DNA of 23,807 nucleotides, taken from positions 1 through 23,807 of the forward strand of contig CAJBVG010000322.1 of assembly GCA_903958995.1 (NCBI GenBank), given 5' to 3'. Below the pieces are notes generated by a model. It worked only from the letters and a program-made list of their open reading frames with translations. It did not search any database and was not told where the DNA came from. The DNA is from an uncultured bacterium (lineage in GTDB: Bacteria; Bacteroidota; Bacteroidia; Sphingobacteriales; Sphingobacteriaceae). Each line of letters opens with the position of its first letter. Position 1 is the stretch's first letter. The position numbers and the translations under genes are program-made. This document shows positions 14,425 through 21,961 of the stretch, piece after piece.

Positions 14425-15816
14425 TTATTCGTTTTCAGATTCAGCATCATCAATATCATCAACGGATTCATCCAATAAGTTTTTGTCAATTTTCCTTTTC
14501 GTTTTTAACCCGAGTAATCGTAACGACTCTACACTGCTTGTTAAACTTCCTTTACCTTCATGAAGTTTTCCAAAGGCTGAATTATAACTATCCTGTGCCT
14601 TACCAAGCTGATCGCCCATCTTTTTTAAATCATCAATAAAGCCGACAAACTTATCATATAACAAGCCGGCTTTTTTAGCAATTTCTAAAGCGTTCTTGGT
14701 GTGTTTTTCTTGCTTCCAAACAGATGATACAGTTTTAAGAGTTGCCAATAAAGTAGAAGGACTAACTAACACAATTCGTTTCGACCAGGCGAATTCAAAC
14801 AAATCTCTATCGTATTGTGAAGCCACACTAAATGACGATTCAATTGGTATAAACAACAAAACAAAATCTGGTGAATGTATACCATATAAATCTTGATAGT
14901 TTTTATTGCTCAATCCTTGAACGTGAGCTTTTATAGAGGCTATGTGGTCTTTAATATATTTTTCTCGATCTTCTTCACTATTTGCATTTAGCAATTTTTC
15001 ATAAGCCACCAAAGAAACTTTAGAGTCGATAATTAAATGTTTCTCGTCGGGCAAATGAATAATTACATCGGGTTGAAAACGATTACCATCTTCATCCATT
15101 AAATTCATCCCCTTACCTTGCAAAGTGTAATTTTCATTTTCAACCAGACCAGAACTTTCTAATATTTTTTCTAAAACAAACTCACCCCAATTTCCTTGCT
15201 TTTTAGTGTCACCCTTTAAGGCGTTGGTAAGATTGTTTGCTTCTTCTGAAATTTGTTTGTTGAGTTTCATTAACTCTTCTATACTTCCCTTTAGGGTATT
15301 TCGTTCTGCCGATTCTGATTTGTAAGCCTTGTCTACTTTTTCTTCAAAGTCTTTGATGCGTTCGCGTAATGGATTTAAGATGCCATCAAGATTTGTTTTG
15401 TTTTGTTCGGTGAATTTCGAAGAGTTTTCCGTTAATATTTTATTAGCAATATTTTCAAAATCTTTAGTCAGCTTTAATTGAAGTTCTTCAATTTGTTGTT
15501 TTTGTTCTTTTAGCTTTTCATCTTGCGCCTTAAAATAAGTACGAGATTGTTCAAGAGATTTATTTGCTTCTGCTAGCTTCTCACGTTCGGCATCAATGTC
15601 ATTTTTAAGTTGATTGATTTGCTCTTTTAATTCTACTACAAAAATCGCATTAGTTTTTTCTTGATCTCTAAACTTTTCTTCGAGTACGGCTTTTTGCGTA
15701 CGAAGTATTTGCAGATCATCAGTATCAACTGTAGAGTTGCCTTTTGATTTATGAATTAAATAACCAATAAAGAATCCGACTAACAAGCCAATTGCTAAAA
15801 ACAAAACATTCACCAT
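14425..15816 (-). CDS. rmuC: DNA recombination protein RmuC homologue
   Basis: A 463-residue RmuC family protein, linked in E. coli to limiting recombination at inverted repeats; the biochemical role is poorly known and a nuclease-like core is predicted. The N-terminal transmembrane segment is residues 4-22 (VLFLAIGLLVGFFIGYLIH). A long Lys/Glu/Gln-rich coiled coil covers about 25-190. The RmuC domain follows, with GNWGEFVLEKILESSGL, QPDVIIHLPDEKHLIIDSKVSL, FVLLFIPIESSF and the WSKRIVLVSPSTLLATLKTV block. The acidic tail SVDDIDDAESENE closes the protein. The gene converges on the transposase across the REP block and diverges from the DUF1801 gene. Its neighbour being a palindromic-repeat island is suggestive but may be coincidence. 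Confidence 0.93.
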   Translation of the reverse strand: MVNVLFLAIGLLVGFFIGYLIHKSKGNSTVDTDDLQILRTQKAVLEEKFRDQEKTNAIFVVELKEQINQLKNDIDAEREKLAEANKSLEQSRTYFKAQDEKLKEQKQQIEELQLKLTKDFENIANKILTENSSKFTEQNKTNLDGILNPLRERIKDFEEKVDKAYKSESAERNTLKGSIEELMKLNKQISEEANNLTNALKGDTKKQGNWGEFVLEKILESSGLVENENYTLQGKGMNLMDEDGNRFQPDVIIHLPDEKHLIIDSKVSLVAYEKLLNANSEEDREKYIKDHIASIKAHVQGLSNKNYQDLYGIHSPDFVLLFIPIESSFSVASQYDRDLFEFAWSKRIVLVSPSTLLATLKTVSSVWKQEKHTKNALEIAKKAGLLYDKFVGFIDDLKKMGDQLGKAQDSYNSAFGKLHEGKGSLTSSVESLRLLGLKTKRKIDKNLLDESVDDIDDAESENE

Positions 15817-15829
15817 AAAACAAAAATAA

Positions 15830-15837
15830 CAAAAGTA
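15830..15837 (-). promoter_or_regulatory. Predicted -7 promoter element of rmuC (TACTTTTG on minus strand)
   Basis: The minus strand reads TACTTTTG, an exact TAnnTTTG match, 13 bases before the rmuC ATG. The implied leader is very short, about 8 nt or less. Confidence 0.45.
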
Positions 15838-15874
15838 ATAGCAGCACGTCGTTCTAATTTATTATTTTTAATAG

Positions 15875-16231
15875 ATGAATAGAAAAATCCCCTCTGCAGA
15901 TCGATTTACCTTTGACCTTAGTCCGAAAGATCGGGTTATAGTTGATGTGTTAAGAGACTATATATTGGGACTAAACGAAGAAATAGTAGAAACATTTAAG
16001 TACCAATGTCCATTTTATATGTTCAAGGGAATGTTTTGTTACATCACTTTTGATAAAAAAAACAAGATAATTGCTCTGGGCTTTGTGAAAGGGTATAAGT
16101 TAGAAGACAAGTTCAATATATTGTCAACCGACCGAAAGCAAATCAGAAAACTACATTTTAGAACGGTAGAAGATATTGACGAAAACAAGTTGAAGTATTA
16201 TTTTAAACAGGCAGTAGTACTTCATAAATAA
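15875..16231 (+). CDS. DUF1801-type small protein
   Basis: A 118-residue protein that looks like a DUF1801 (YdhG-like) domain. A basic N-terminus leads to VIVDVLRDYILGLNEEIVETFKYQCPFYMFKGMFCYITF, where the P-x-Y/F-aromatic-Gly and FCYIT pieces resemble the family. KKNKIIALGFVKGYKLED and RKLHFRTVEDIDENKLKYYFKQAV follow, the last resembling the family's C-terminal (I)R(H/F)...L...I/L..A pattern. No signal peptide or membrane segment is present. The gene is divergent from rmuC, 58 bases away, and 72 bases upstream of ffh, which has its own promoter. Function is unknown; the family name is from memory of the pattern. Confidence 0.75.
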   Translation: MNRKIPSADRFTFDLSPKDRVIVDVLRDYILGLNEEIVETFKYQCPFYMFKGMFCYITFDKKNKIIALGFVKGYKLEDKFNILSTDRKQIRKLHFRTVEDIDENKLKYYFKQAVVLHK

Positions 16232-16251
16232 AGAAGAAATATGGGTGGGGG

Positions 16252-16281
16252 TTTCAAAACAAGGAATGTTTCTTAACTTTG
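16252..16281 (+). promoter_or_regulatory. Predicted ffh promoter
   Basis: TAACTTTG (16274-16281) matches the -7 consensus exactly, 22 bases before the ffh ATG. TTTC (16252-16255) stands 18 bases upstream as a possible weak -33 box. Confidence 0.6.
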
Positions 16282-16303
16282 GGCTCTATTAAAAGGAACA
16301 CAG

Positions 16304-17641
16304 ATGTTTGATAATTTAAGCGATAAGCTCGACAGGGCATTTAAGGTATTAAAGGGACAGGGGAAGATTACGGAAATAAACGTAGCCGAAACCTTAAAAG
16401 AAGTACGTAAGGCATTGTTAGATGCCGACGTAAACTATAAAATTGCTAAAGACTTTACAGATAGAGTTAAAGAGAAGGCGATTGGCGAAAACGTATTAAC
16501 CTCAATTTCTCCAAGTCAGTTAATGATTAAAATCGTTAATGATGAGTTGGTAGCCTTAATGGGTGGAGCACAAGAGGAAATTAATTTAACAGGCAACCCG
16601 AGTATTATATTAATTGCCGGTTTGCAAGGTTCGGGTAAAACAACCTTTTCGGGTAAGCTTGCCAATTATTTAAAATCAAAAGGGAAAACCCCAATGTTAG
16701 TTGCTGCCGATGTATATAGACCAGCAGCGATTGAGCAGTTAAGAATATTATCAGAGCAAATAGGCGTTTCTGTTCATACAGATTTTGACAGTAAGGATCC
16801 CGTAGCTATTGCTCAAGAAGGTATCCGAAAAGCAAAAGCACAAGGCTGTAACGTAGTAATTATTGATACGGCAGGCCGACTAGCGGTTGATGAGCAAATG
16901 ATGGATGAGATTGCAAGAGTAAAATCGAGCATCAATCCGAATGAGATTTTGTTCGTTGTGGATTCCATGACTGGACAGGATGCGGTGAATACGGCGAAAG
17001 CATTTAACGATCGACTTAATTTTGACGGGGTAGTATTAACGAAATTAGATGGTGACACTCGAGGTGGTGCTGCGATTACAATTAAAGCGGTAGTTAACAA
17101 GCCAATTAAGTTCATTGGTACTGGGGAGAAGATGGACGCAATCGATGTGTTTTATCCAGAAAGGATGGCGTCGAGAATATTGGGTATGGGTGACGTTGTT
17201 TCCTTAGTAGAGCGTGCACAACAGCAGTTTGACGAAGTAGAGGCAGCAAAACTTCAAAAGAAAATACGTAAAAATCAATTTGATTTCAGCGATTTCTTAA
17301 ACCAGTTACAGCAAATCAAGAAAATGGGTAACCTAAAAGATTTGATGGGTATGATACCGGGGATGGGCAAGATGGTAAAGGATATCGACATTAGTGATGA
17401 TGCGTTTAAGCATATTGAAGCTATTATTCAATCCATGACACCAACGGAAAGAGAACAACCCGAGTTAATTAATGGAAATCGTAAAAAAAGAATTGCAACA
17501 GGAAGTGGAAGAACGATAGAGGAGGTAAACAAGTTGATGAAGCAATTTGAGGATATGAAAAAGATGATGAAAATGATGAACGGTGGTGGAAATCCGATGA
17601 AAATGATGAAAAACAACCCCTTCGCAGGAATGAAAAGATAA
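16304..17641 (+). CDS. ffh: Signal recognition particle protein Ffh
   Basis: GTPase subunit of the signal recognition particle, which binds 4.5S RNA and targets nascent membrane proteins to FtsY. It has 445 residues. The N-domain helical bundle is about 1-90. The G domain shows Walker A GLQGSGKTT (106-114), ADVYRPAAIEQL (135-146), DTAGR (188-192) and TKLDGDTRGG (246-255). The M domain (~325-430) includes the GMIPGM and SMTPTERE segments. A methionine-rich tail (MKKMMKMMNGGG...) ends the protein. The start at 16304 gives a normal N-terminus. It stands upstream of the rpsP operon but is separated from it by terminators and a new promoter, so it is probably transcribed on its own. Confidence 0.98.
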   Translation: MFDNLSDKLDRAFKVLKGQGKITEINVAETLKEVRKALLDADVNYKIAKDFTDRVKEKAIGENVLTSISPSQLMIKIVNDELVALMGGAQEEINLTGNPSIILIAGLQGSGKTTFSGKLANYLKSKGKTPMLVAADVYRPAAIEQLRILSEQIGVSVHTDFDSKDPVAIAQEGIRKAKAQGCNVVIIDTAGRLAVDEQMMDEIARVKSSINPNEILFVVDSMTGQDAVNTAKAFNDRLNFDGVVLTKLDGDTRGGAAITIKAVVNKPIKFIGTGEKMDAIDVFYPERMASRILGMGDVVSLVERAQQQFDEVEAAKLQKKIRKNQFDFSDFLNQLQQIKKMGNLKDLMGMIPGMGKMVKDIDISDDAFKHIEAIIQSMTPTEREQPELINGNRKKRIATGSGRTIEEVNKLMKQFEDMKKMMKMMNGGGNPMKMMKNNPFAGMKR

Positions 17642-17720
17642 GCGAATGCGTGCTAAAACGCGCTTTTTTAGATAAAATACTACTATTTAGTGCTTTAAAG
17701 CCTCGATTTTTCGGGGCTTT
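17640..17720 (+). terminator. Tandem terminators after ffh
   Basis: The first structure is AGC..GCGT (about 17641-17651) with ACGC-GCT, followed by a T run at 17663-17669. The second, stronger one is AAAGCCTCGA (17697-17706) pairing with TCGGGGCTTT (17711-17720), ten pairs including one G-T, around a TTTT loop. The second lies just before the rpsP promoter. Confidence 0.75.
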
Positions 17721-17721
17721 A

Positions 17722-17752
17722 TTGTTTAAATGAAAATAAAATAGCATCTTTG
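17722..17752 (+). promoter_or_regulatory. Predicted rpsP operon promoter
   Basis: TTG (17722-17724) and CATCTTTG (17745-17752, one base off TAnnTTTG) are separated by 20 bases, the proper Bacteroidota -33/-7 spacing. The implied leader to the rpsP ATG is about 45 nt. It contains CCTCATTGTGGAGAAATGAGG (17757-17777), whose ends CCTCAT/ATGAGG form a small hairpin. Confidence 0.6.
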
Positions 17753-17801
17753 CAGCCCTCATTGTGGAGAAATGAGGATTTAACATAAAAAAATTAAACA
17801 C

Positions 17802-18389
17802 ATGCCAGTAAAAATCAGATTACAGAGACATGGTAAAAAAGCAAAAGCTTTTTATCACATTGTGGTGGCGGATTCACGTGCTCCGAGGGATGGTAAATTT
17901 ATTGAAAAATTAGGGACTTATAATCCTAATACCAATCCAGCGACGATTGAAATCAACACCGAGAGCGCAGTTACTTGGTTGCACAATGGTGCACAACCAA
18001 CGGACACTGCAAGAGCAATTTTATCTTACAAAGGTATTTTGTACAAGAGACACTTACAAATAGGTGTAACTAAAGGTGCAATTACTCAAGATCAAGCAGA
18101 TGCAAAATTTGCAACTTGGTTAGAAGAGAAAGACGCTAAAGTAAATGCAAAAAAATCTACACTTACTTCATCGAAGGATGATGCTAAGAAAGAAAGATTA
18201 GCATTAGAAACAAAACAAAATGTAGAGAAAGCAAAAGCAATTGCAGCTAAAAATGCACCAGTTGTGGAAGAAGTTCCAGAAGCTGAAGTAGAAGAAGCAC
18301 CAGTTGTTGAAGCTATCGCAGAAGAAACATCAGAAGCTCCTGCAGCTGATGCAACTGAAGCTGCTGAAGAAGCACCTGCAGCAGAATAA
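17802..18389 (+). CDS. rpsP: Small ribosomal subunit protein bS16 with long Ala/Glu-rich tail
   Basis: Structural protein of the 30S subunit. The core is typical of bS16: MPVKIRLQRHGKKAKAFYHIVVADSRAPRDGKFIEKLGTYNP (1-42) and WLHNGAQPTDTARAILSYKGI (59-79). Most bacterial bS16 proteins are 80-100 residues; this one is 195. Residues ~105-150 are Lys/Ala-rich and likely helical. Residues 150-195 are almost only Ala, Glu, Pro and Val and strongly acidic. Long extensions like this are familiar in Bacteroidota, but their role is not known. First gene of the rpsP-rimM-(secreted protein)-trmD-rplS cluster. Confidence 0.98.
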   Translation: MPVKIRLQRHGKKAKAFYHIVVADSRAPRDGKFIEKLGTYNPNTNPATIEINTESAVTWLHNGAQPTDTARAILSYKGILYKRHLQIGVTKGAITQDQADAKFATWLEEKDAKVNAKKSTLTSSKDDAKKERLALETKQNVEKAKAIAAKNAPVVEEVPEAEVEEAPVVEAIAEETSEAPAADATEAAEEAPAAE

Positions 18390-18407
18390 TTTTATTGATT
18401 ATTCTAT

Positions 18408-18932
18408 ATGTTAAATAATGATTATTTTTCTATAGGATATATCTCTAAAACAAGAGGATTAAAAGGAGAACTACAACTTTATTTAGAAGTAGAAAATCCA
18501 CAAGATTATAAAAATATGGAATCGTTGTTTTTGGAAATTAACCAAAAACCGGTTCCATTTTTTATTACAAAACTTTTGATTCAAAAAAACATCGTTTATT
18601 TCTATATCGAAGATGTTGACCATATCGATAAAGCGAAACCCCTAGTAGGTAAAGCCGCTTACGTTCATCAAAAAAATAAACCGGCAAATACGAATGAGGA
18701 TTCTCATAAAGTATTAATTGGTTATACCGTACACGATGAACAATTAGGAGAACTTGGAATTATAAATGCCATCCAAGAACTACCCTCTCAACTTATTGCC
18801 AATATGATGTATCAAAACAAGGAAGTATTATTTCCGTTAAACGAGCAATTTGTTACATCAATTGATAAGAAAAACAAAACCATACACGTTAATTTGCCTG
18901 ATGGCTTGATAGATCTTTATCTATCGAATTAA
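18408..18932 (+). CDS. rimM: 16S rRNA processing protein RimM
   Basis: Assembly factor for the 30S head that binds uS19. The 174-residue protein has the N-terminal beta-barrel, with YFSIGYISKTRGLKGELQLYLEVENP (5-30). A C-terminal PRC-barrel-like half includes LIGYTVHDEQLGELGIINAIQELPSQLI (102-130), FPLNEQFV and the final VNLPDGLIDLY motif. Length and motifs are normal. The start is 18 bases after rpsP, consistent with one operon. The next gene begins 4 bases after its stop. Confidence 0.95.
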   Translation: MLNNDYFSIGYISKTRGLKGELQLYLEVENPQDYKNMESLFLEINQKPVPFFITKLLIQKNIVYFYIEDVDHIDKAKPLVGKAAYVHQKNKPANTNEDSHKVLIGYTVHDEQLGELGIINAIQELPSQLIANMMYQNKEVLFPLNEQFVTSIDKKNKTIHVNLPDGLIDLYLSN

Positions 18933-18936
18933 CAGT

Positions 18937-19485
18937 ATGAAAAAAAAGACAATAATTCTTTTCTATTTTCTTTTCTCACTATTCCTCGCGAATGCTCAAC
19001 AAACAAAATTGCGTTATAAAATTATACACGCCGATAGTTTGTCGCCCATACCATTTGCAACACTTCAAGTAATAAATAGAACTAGCTCTGCAATTACCGA
19101 TCATTCTGGAATTGCTCAACTAGATGTTTCTAAAGGCGACACTGTTTTTATTCGAGCACTTGGTTTTTATCCAATAAAACTTCAGGTTGATGATTTAAAT
19201 TCCGACATGGTTATTCGGGTGTTACTCATTCCCAAAATATTTCAAATAAACGAAGTAACCATAAAAGGAATTCGCAATAAGGATGAATTAAAAATGGCCA
19301 TACTTCGAATGCGAGTGGAAGAAAAGCAAAAAGACTTACCAGGTTTAAAATCATACCATGGTCCGATGAAAAAACCAGAAGCAAGCATTATGAGTCCAAT
19401 TTCTATGATTTATGAGAGCGAATGGGCAAAGAAGCAAAGAGCGAAGAAATGGGCAAAAACATTAATAATGCCACAAATAAAGTGA
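18937..19485 (+). CDS. Secreted carboxypeptidase-regulatory-like (CarboxypepD_reg) protein
   Basis: A 182-residue exported protein of unknown function. A signal peptide covers 1-20 (KKKTIILFYFLFSLFLANAQ). A CarboxypepD_reg-like beta-sandwich domain follows, about 24-108, with LSPIPFATLQVINRTSSAITDHSGIAQLDVSKGDTVFIRALGFYP. The pattern is like that at the N-terminus of TonB receptors, but no plug or barrel follows. The C-terminal part has MSPISMIYE and a basic helix (SEWAKKQRAKKWAK) that I remember, without being able to check, from similar small Bacteroidota proteins. It starts 4 bases after rimM, so it is clearly in the operon, and interrupts the usual rimM-trmD adjacency. It is intact. Confidence 0.82.
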   Translation: MKKKTIILFYFLFSLFLANAQQTKLRYKIIHADSLSPIPFATLQVINRTSSAITDHSGIAQLDVSKGDTVFIRALGFYPIKLQVDDLNSDMVIRVLLIPKIFQINEVTIKGIRNKDELKMAILRMRVEEKQKDLPGLKSYHGPMKKPEASIMSPISMIYESEWAKKQRAKKWAKTLIMPQIK

Positions 19486-19501
19486 GCATTCCGAAAATAA
19501 T

Positions 19502-19509
19502 TACCTTTG
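19502..19509 (+). promoter_or_regulatory. Possible internal -7 promoter element of trmD (TACCTTTG)
   Basis: An exact TAnnTTTG match ending only 4 bases before the trmD ATG. Transcription would start at or next to the ATG and give a leaderless mRNA. No -33 TTG is evident. Confidence 0.4.
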
Positions 19510-19513
19510 TAGT

Positions 19514-20185
19514 ATGATCATTGATATTGTAACCGTAGTTCCGGGGCTATTAGAAGGTCCGTTTTCACATTCGATTCTGCAAAGAGCACAAACCAAGGGT
19601 ATCGTAGAAATCCGTGTGCACAATTTGAGGGAATACGGAAATGGAAAGCATAAGAATGTAGACGATTATCAATATGGTGGAGGTTCTGGTATGGTGATGA
19701 TGATTGAACCCTTTGTAAACTGCTTAGAACACTTACAGAAGGACACCAATTACGATGAAGTTATATTCTTAACGCCAGACGGGGAAACGCTTAAACAAAG
19801 CATGGCTAACGAACTAAGCTTAAAAGGTAATTTGTTGATGTTATGTGGACACTATAAGGGGATAGATCAGCGAATTCGCGAACATTTTGTAACGAAAGAG
19901 ATTTCTATTGGAGATTATGTGTTAAGTGGTGGCGAATTAGCAGCAGCTGTTTTGGTGGATAGTATTGTTCGATTAATTCCAGGAGTTTTATCAGACGAAA
20001 CATCGGCATTATCAGATTCTTTTCAAGATGGACTATTGAGTCCGCCGGTTTACACCCGCCCTGCAGATTTCAGAGGACTGAAGGTGCCTGAAATATTAAT
20101 TGGGGGGAATACTCCCGAAGTAGAAAAATGGAGATTTGAGCAAGCTATAGCAAGAACTAAAGAGCGCCGACCGGACCTATTATAG
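19514..20185 (+). CDS. trmD: tRNA (guanine-N1-)-methyltransferase TrmD
   Basis: SPOUT-class methyltransferase that makes m1G37 in tRNA from S-adenosylmethionine and prevents +1 frameshifting. It has 223 residues. The N-terminal MIIDIVTVVP leads to NVDDYQYGGGSGMVMMIEP (48-66). The trefoil-knot SAM-binding motifs LCGHYKGIDQR (110-120) and IGDYVLSGGELAA (132-144) are intact. The C-terminal tRNA-binding portion has SPPVYTRPADFRG (176-188) and a final RRPDLL. It lies 28 bases after the secreted-protein gene and 130 bases before rplS. Very secure. Confidence 0.98.
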   Translation: MIIDIVTVVPGLLEGPFSHSILQRAQTKGIVEIRVHNLREYGNGKHKNVDDYQYGGGSGMVMMIEPFVNCLEHLQKDTNYDEVIFLTPDGETLKQSMANELSLKGNLLMLCGHYKGIDQRIREHFVTKEISIGDYVLSGGELAAAVLVDSIVRLIPGVLSDETSALSDSFQDGLLSPPVYTRPADFRGLKVPEILIGGNTPEVEKWRFEQAIARTKERRPDLL

Positions 20186-20242
20186 TGGTTTTCCACACAA
20201 TGAAGTACGGATTGCCTTTATTTTTTTGATAATTTATTTTTA

Positions 20243-20315
20243 TGTTGATAAAATTATCCCTATACTTGCAATCCGATTTTTACGGGCTAAAAATCGTTTT
20301 TAAAGGCTTAATATC
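20243..20315 (+). promoter_or_regulatory. Possible rplS promoter and hairpin leader
   Basis: TATACTTG (20261-20268) is one base off the -7 consensus. Just after it, CGATTTTTA (20274-20282) pairs perfectly with TAAAAATCG (20288-20296) around CGGGC, followed by TTTTT. The hairpin ends 19 bases before the rplS ATG. It could be an attenuator or an L19 autoregulatory leader. Leaders of rplS are known in other bacteria, but I cannot match this one to a described class. Confidence 0.5.
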
Positions 20316-20666
20316 ATGGATTTAGTAAAATTTGTAGACGAGCAGACACACAAAAATGAATTACCTACGTTTAACTCAGGTGATACAGTAACTGTTCATT
20401 ATAAAATTAAAGAAGGTAACAAAGAGCGTATTCAGCTATACCAAGGTGTTGTTATTCAACGCAATGGTACTGGTGCAACAGAAACGTTCACTGTACGTAA
20501 AATTTCTAACTCAATTGGAGTAGAAAGAATTTTCCCTGTAAACTCACCAAATATCGATAAGGTAGAAGTGAATTCAAGAGGCGCTGTTCGTAGAGCTAAA
20601 TTGTACTACTTACGTGCTTTAACAGGTAAAAAAGCTAGAATTAAAGAAAAAAGAGGTTCTTATTAA
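20316..20666 (+). CDS. rplS: Large ribosomal subunit protein bL19
   Basis: Structural protein of the 50S subunit at the 30S-50S interface. The 116-residue protein shows the complete family pattern: FNSGDTVTVHYKIKEGNKERIQLYQGVVIQRNG, FTVRKISNSIGVERIFPVNSPNIDKVEV and RRAKLYYLRALTGKKARIKEKR. Codons are optimised as expected (CGT, GGT, AAC). It is the last gene of the cluster and is followed by a strong terminator. Confidence 0.98.
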   Translation: MDLVKFVDEQTHKNELPTFNSGDTVTVHYKIKEGNKERIQLYQGVVIQRNGTGATETFTVRKISNSIGVERIFPVNSPNIDKVEVNSRGAVRRAKLYYLRALTGKKARIKEKRGSY

Positions 20667-20684
20667 TCTCTTAATTTATAGAAG

Positions 20685-20716
20685 AACCCTCAGCCCACAA
20701 AAGCTGGGGGTTTTTT
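20685..20716 (+). terminator. Rho-independent terminator of the rpsP-rplS operon
   Basis: AACCCTCAGC (20685-20694) pairs with GCTGGGGGTT (20703-20712), ten pairs including one G-T, around CCACAAAA. A T run extends through 20716. Confidence 0.92.
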
Positions 20717-20734
20717 ATTTTAAAATACATCGAA

Positions 20735-21961
20735 ATGAAAGACTTATTAAAAAAATACGAAGAAAAACGACCTGAAATAGTGTTCGAGTGGAAAGATGCT
20801 GAAACGGAAGCTGAAGGATGGGTAGTAATTAACTCATTAAGAGGTGGAGCAGCTGGTGGTGGAACTCGAATGAGAAAAGGCTTAGATAAACGCGAAGTAG
20901 AATCCTTAGCGAAAACCATGGAAGTAAAATTCACGGTTTCTGGTCCGACGATTGGCGGAGCAAAATCAGGAATTAATTTCGACCCTGCCGACCCACGCAA
21001 GAAAGGTGTTTTAGAGAGATGGTACAAAGCAGTAATTCCTTTGTTGAAAAACTACTACGGTACAGGCGGTGATTTAAATGTAGATGAGATTCATGAAGTA
21101 ATACCGATGACGGAAGCTTGTGGTTTATGGCACCCTCAAGAGGGAGTAATTAATGGACATTTTAAAGCACACGAAAACGAAAAAATTCAACAGATCGGAC
21201 AATTAAGATATGGTGTTTCGAAAGTGTTGGAAGACGATAAATATTCTCCATCTGTAGAGAAAAAATATTTAGTAGCGGATATGATTACGGGTTTTGGTGT
21301 TTCAGAATCTGCTCGTCATTTTTATAATATTTACGGTGGTAGCATCGTTGGTAAAAGAGTAATTGTTCAAGGCTTTGGAAATGTTGGAGCTGCTGCAGCA
21401 TTTTATTTAACACAAGCTGGAGCAAAAGTTATTGCAATAATTGATCGTGTTGGTGGATTAATAAATGAAAACGGATTTACTTTTGAAGAGGTTCGTGAAT
21501 TGTTTATTAACAGAAAAGGTAATACATTAGTAAGTGAGCATTTAATTTCTTTTGAAGAGATTAATGCAAAGGTTTGGGATTTACATGCAGAAATATTTAT
21601 TCCAGCTGCGGCATCGAGATTAGTAACGAAGGACCAAGTAGAACGAATGAAAAAAGCAGGAATGGAAGTTATTGCTTGTGGAGCGAATGTTCCGTTTGCA
21701 GATCCAGAAATTTTCTTTGGACCTACAGGCGAATATGCAGATGAAAACTTAAGTTTGATTCCAGATTTTATTTCAAATTGTGGAATGGCCAGAGTCTTCG
21801 CATACTTAATGAATAAAGGCGTTTCAATGAGTGATGAAGCAATTTTCGAAGACACTTCATTAATCATTCGCAAAGCAATAGAAAAATCTTTTGCTCATAA
21901 TAATTCTAAAACACAAATTGCAAAAACAAGTTTTGAAATAGCACTTAAACAACTCGTATAA
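20735..21961 (+). CDS. Glu/Leu/Phe/Val-family amino-acid dehydrogenase
   Basis: NAD(P)-dependent oxidative deaminase of the glutamate/leucine dehydrogenase superfamily, 408 residues. The substrate domain has RGGAAGGGTRM (36-46), a Lys in MEVKF (Lys65), the catalytic-lysine motif GGAKSGI (Lys77) and the GTGGDLNVDE segment with the likely catalytic Asp113. The Rossmann domain carries VQGFGNVG (211-218), and CGANVPFADPE and FISNCGMARVFAY lie further on. The length is intermediate between leucine dehydrogenases (~365) and hexameric glutamate dehydrogenases (~420-450), and specificity cannot be read from the sequence. It begins 18 bases after the T tract of the rplS terminator with no visible promoter box. 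Its stop overlaps the next start (TAATG). Confidence 0.92.
   Translation: MKDLLKKYEEKRPEIVFEWKDAETEAEGWVVINSLRGGAAGGGTRMRKGLDKREVESLAKTMEVKFTVSGPTIGGAKSGINFDPADPRKKGVLERWYKAVIPLLKNYYGTGGDLNVDEIHEVIPMTEACGLWHPQEGVINGHFKAHENEKIQQIGQLRYGVSKVLEDDKYSPSVEKKYLVADMITGFGVSESARHFYNIYGGSIVGKRVIVQGFGNVGAAAAFYLTQAGAKVIAIIDRVGGLINENGFTFEEVRELFINRKGNTLVSEHLISFEEINAKVWDLHAEIFIPAAASRLVTKDQVERMKKAGMEVIACGANVPFADPEIFFGPTGEYADENLSLIPDFISNCGMARVFAYLMNKGVSMSDEAIFEDTSLIIRKAIEKSFAHNNSKTQIAKTSFEIALKQLV

Noticed and set aside
14328..14639. 103-aa plus-strand open frame after the transposase
   Set aside because: It runs through the REP hairpins and antisense to the rmuC C-terminus; no recognisable protein features.
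17469..17801. 110-aa minus-strand open frame
   Set aside because: It spans the antisense of ffh, its terminators and the rpsP promoter, and is Phe/Ser-rich as expected of an antisense shadow.
21403..21873. 156-aa open frame on the minus strand
   Set aside because: It is antisense to the well-supported dehydrogenase and looks like a codon-bias shadow.
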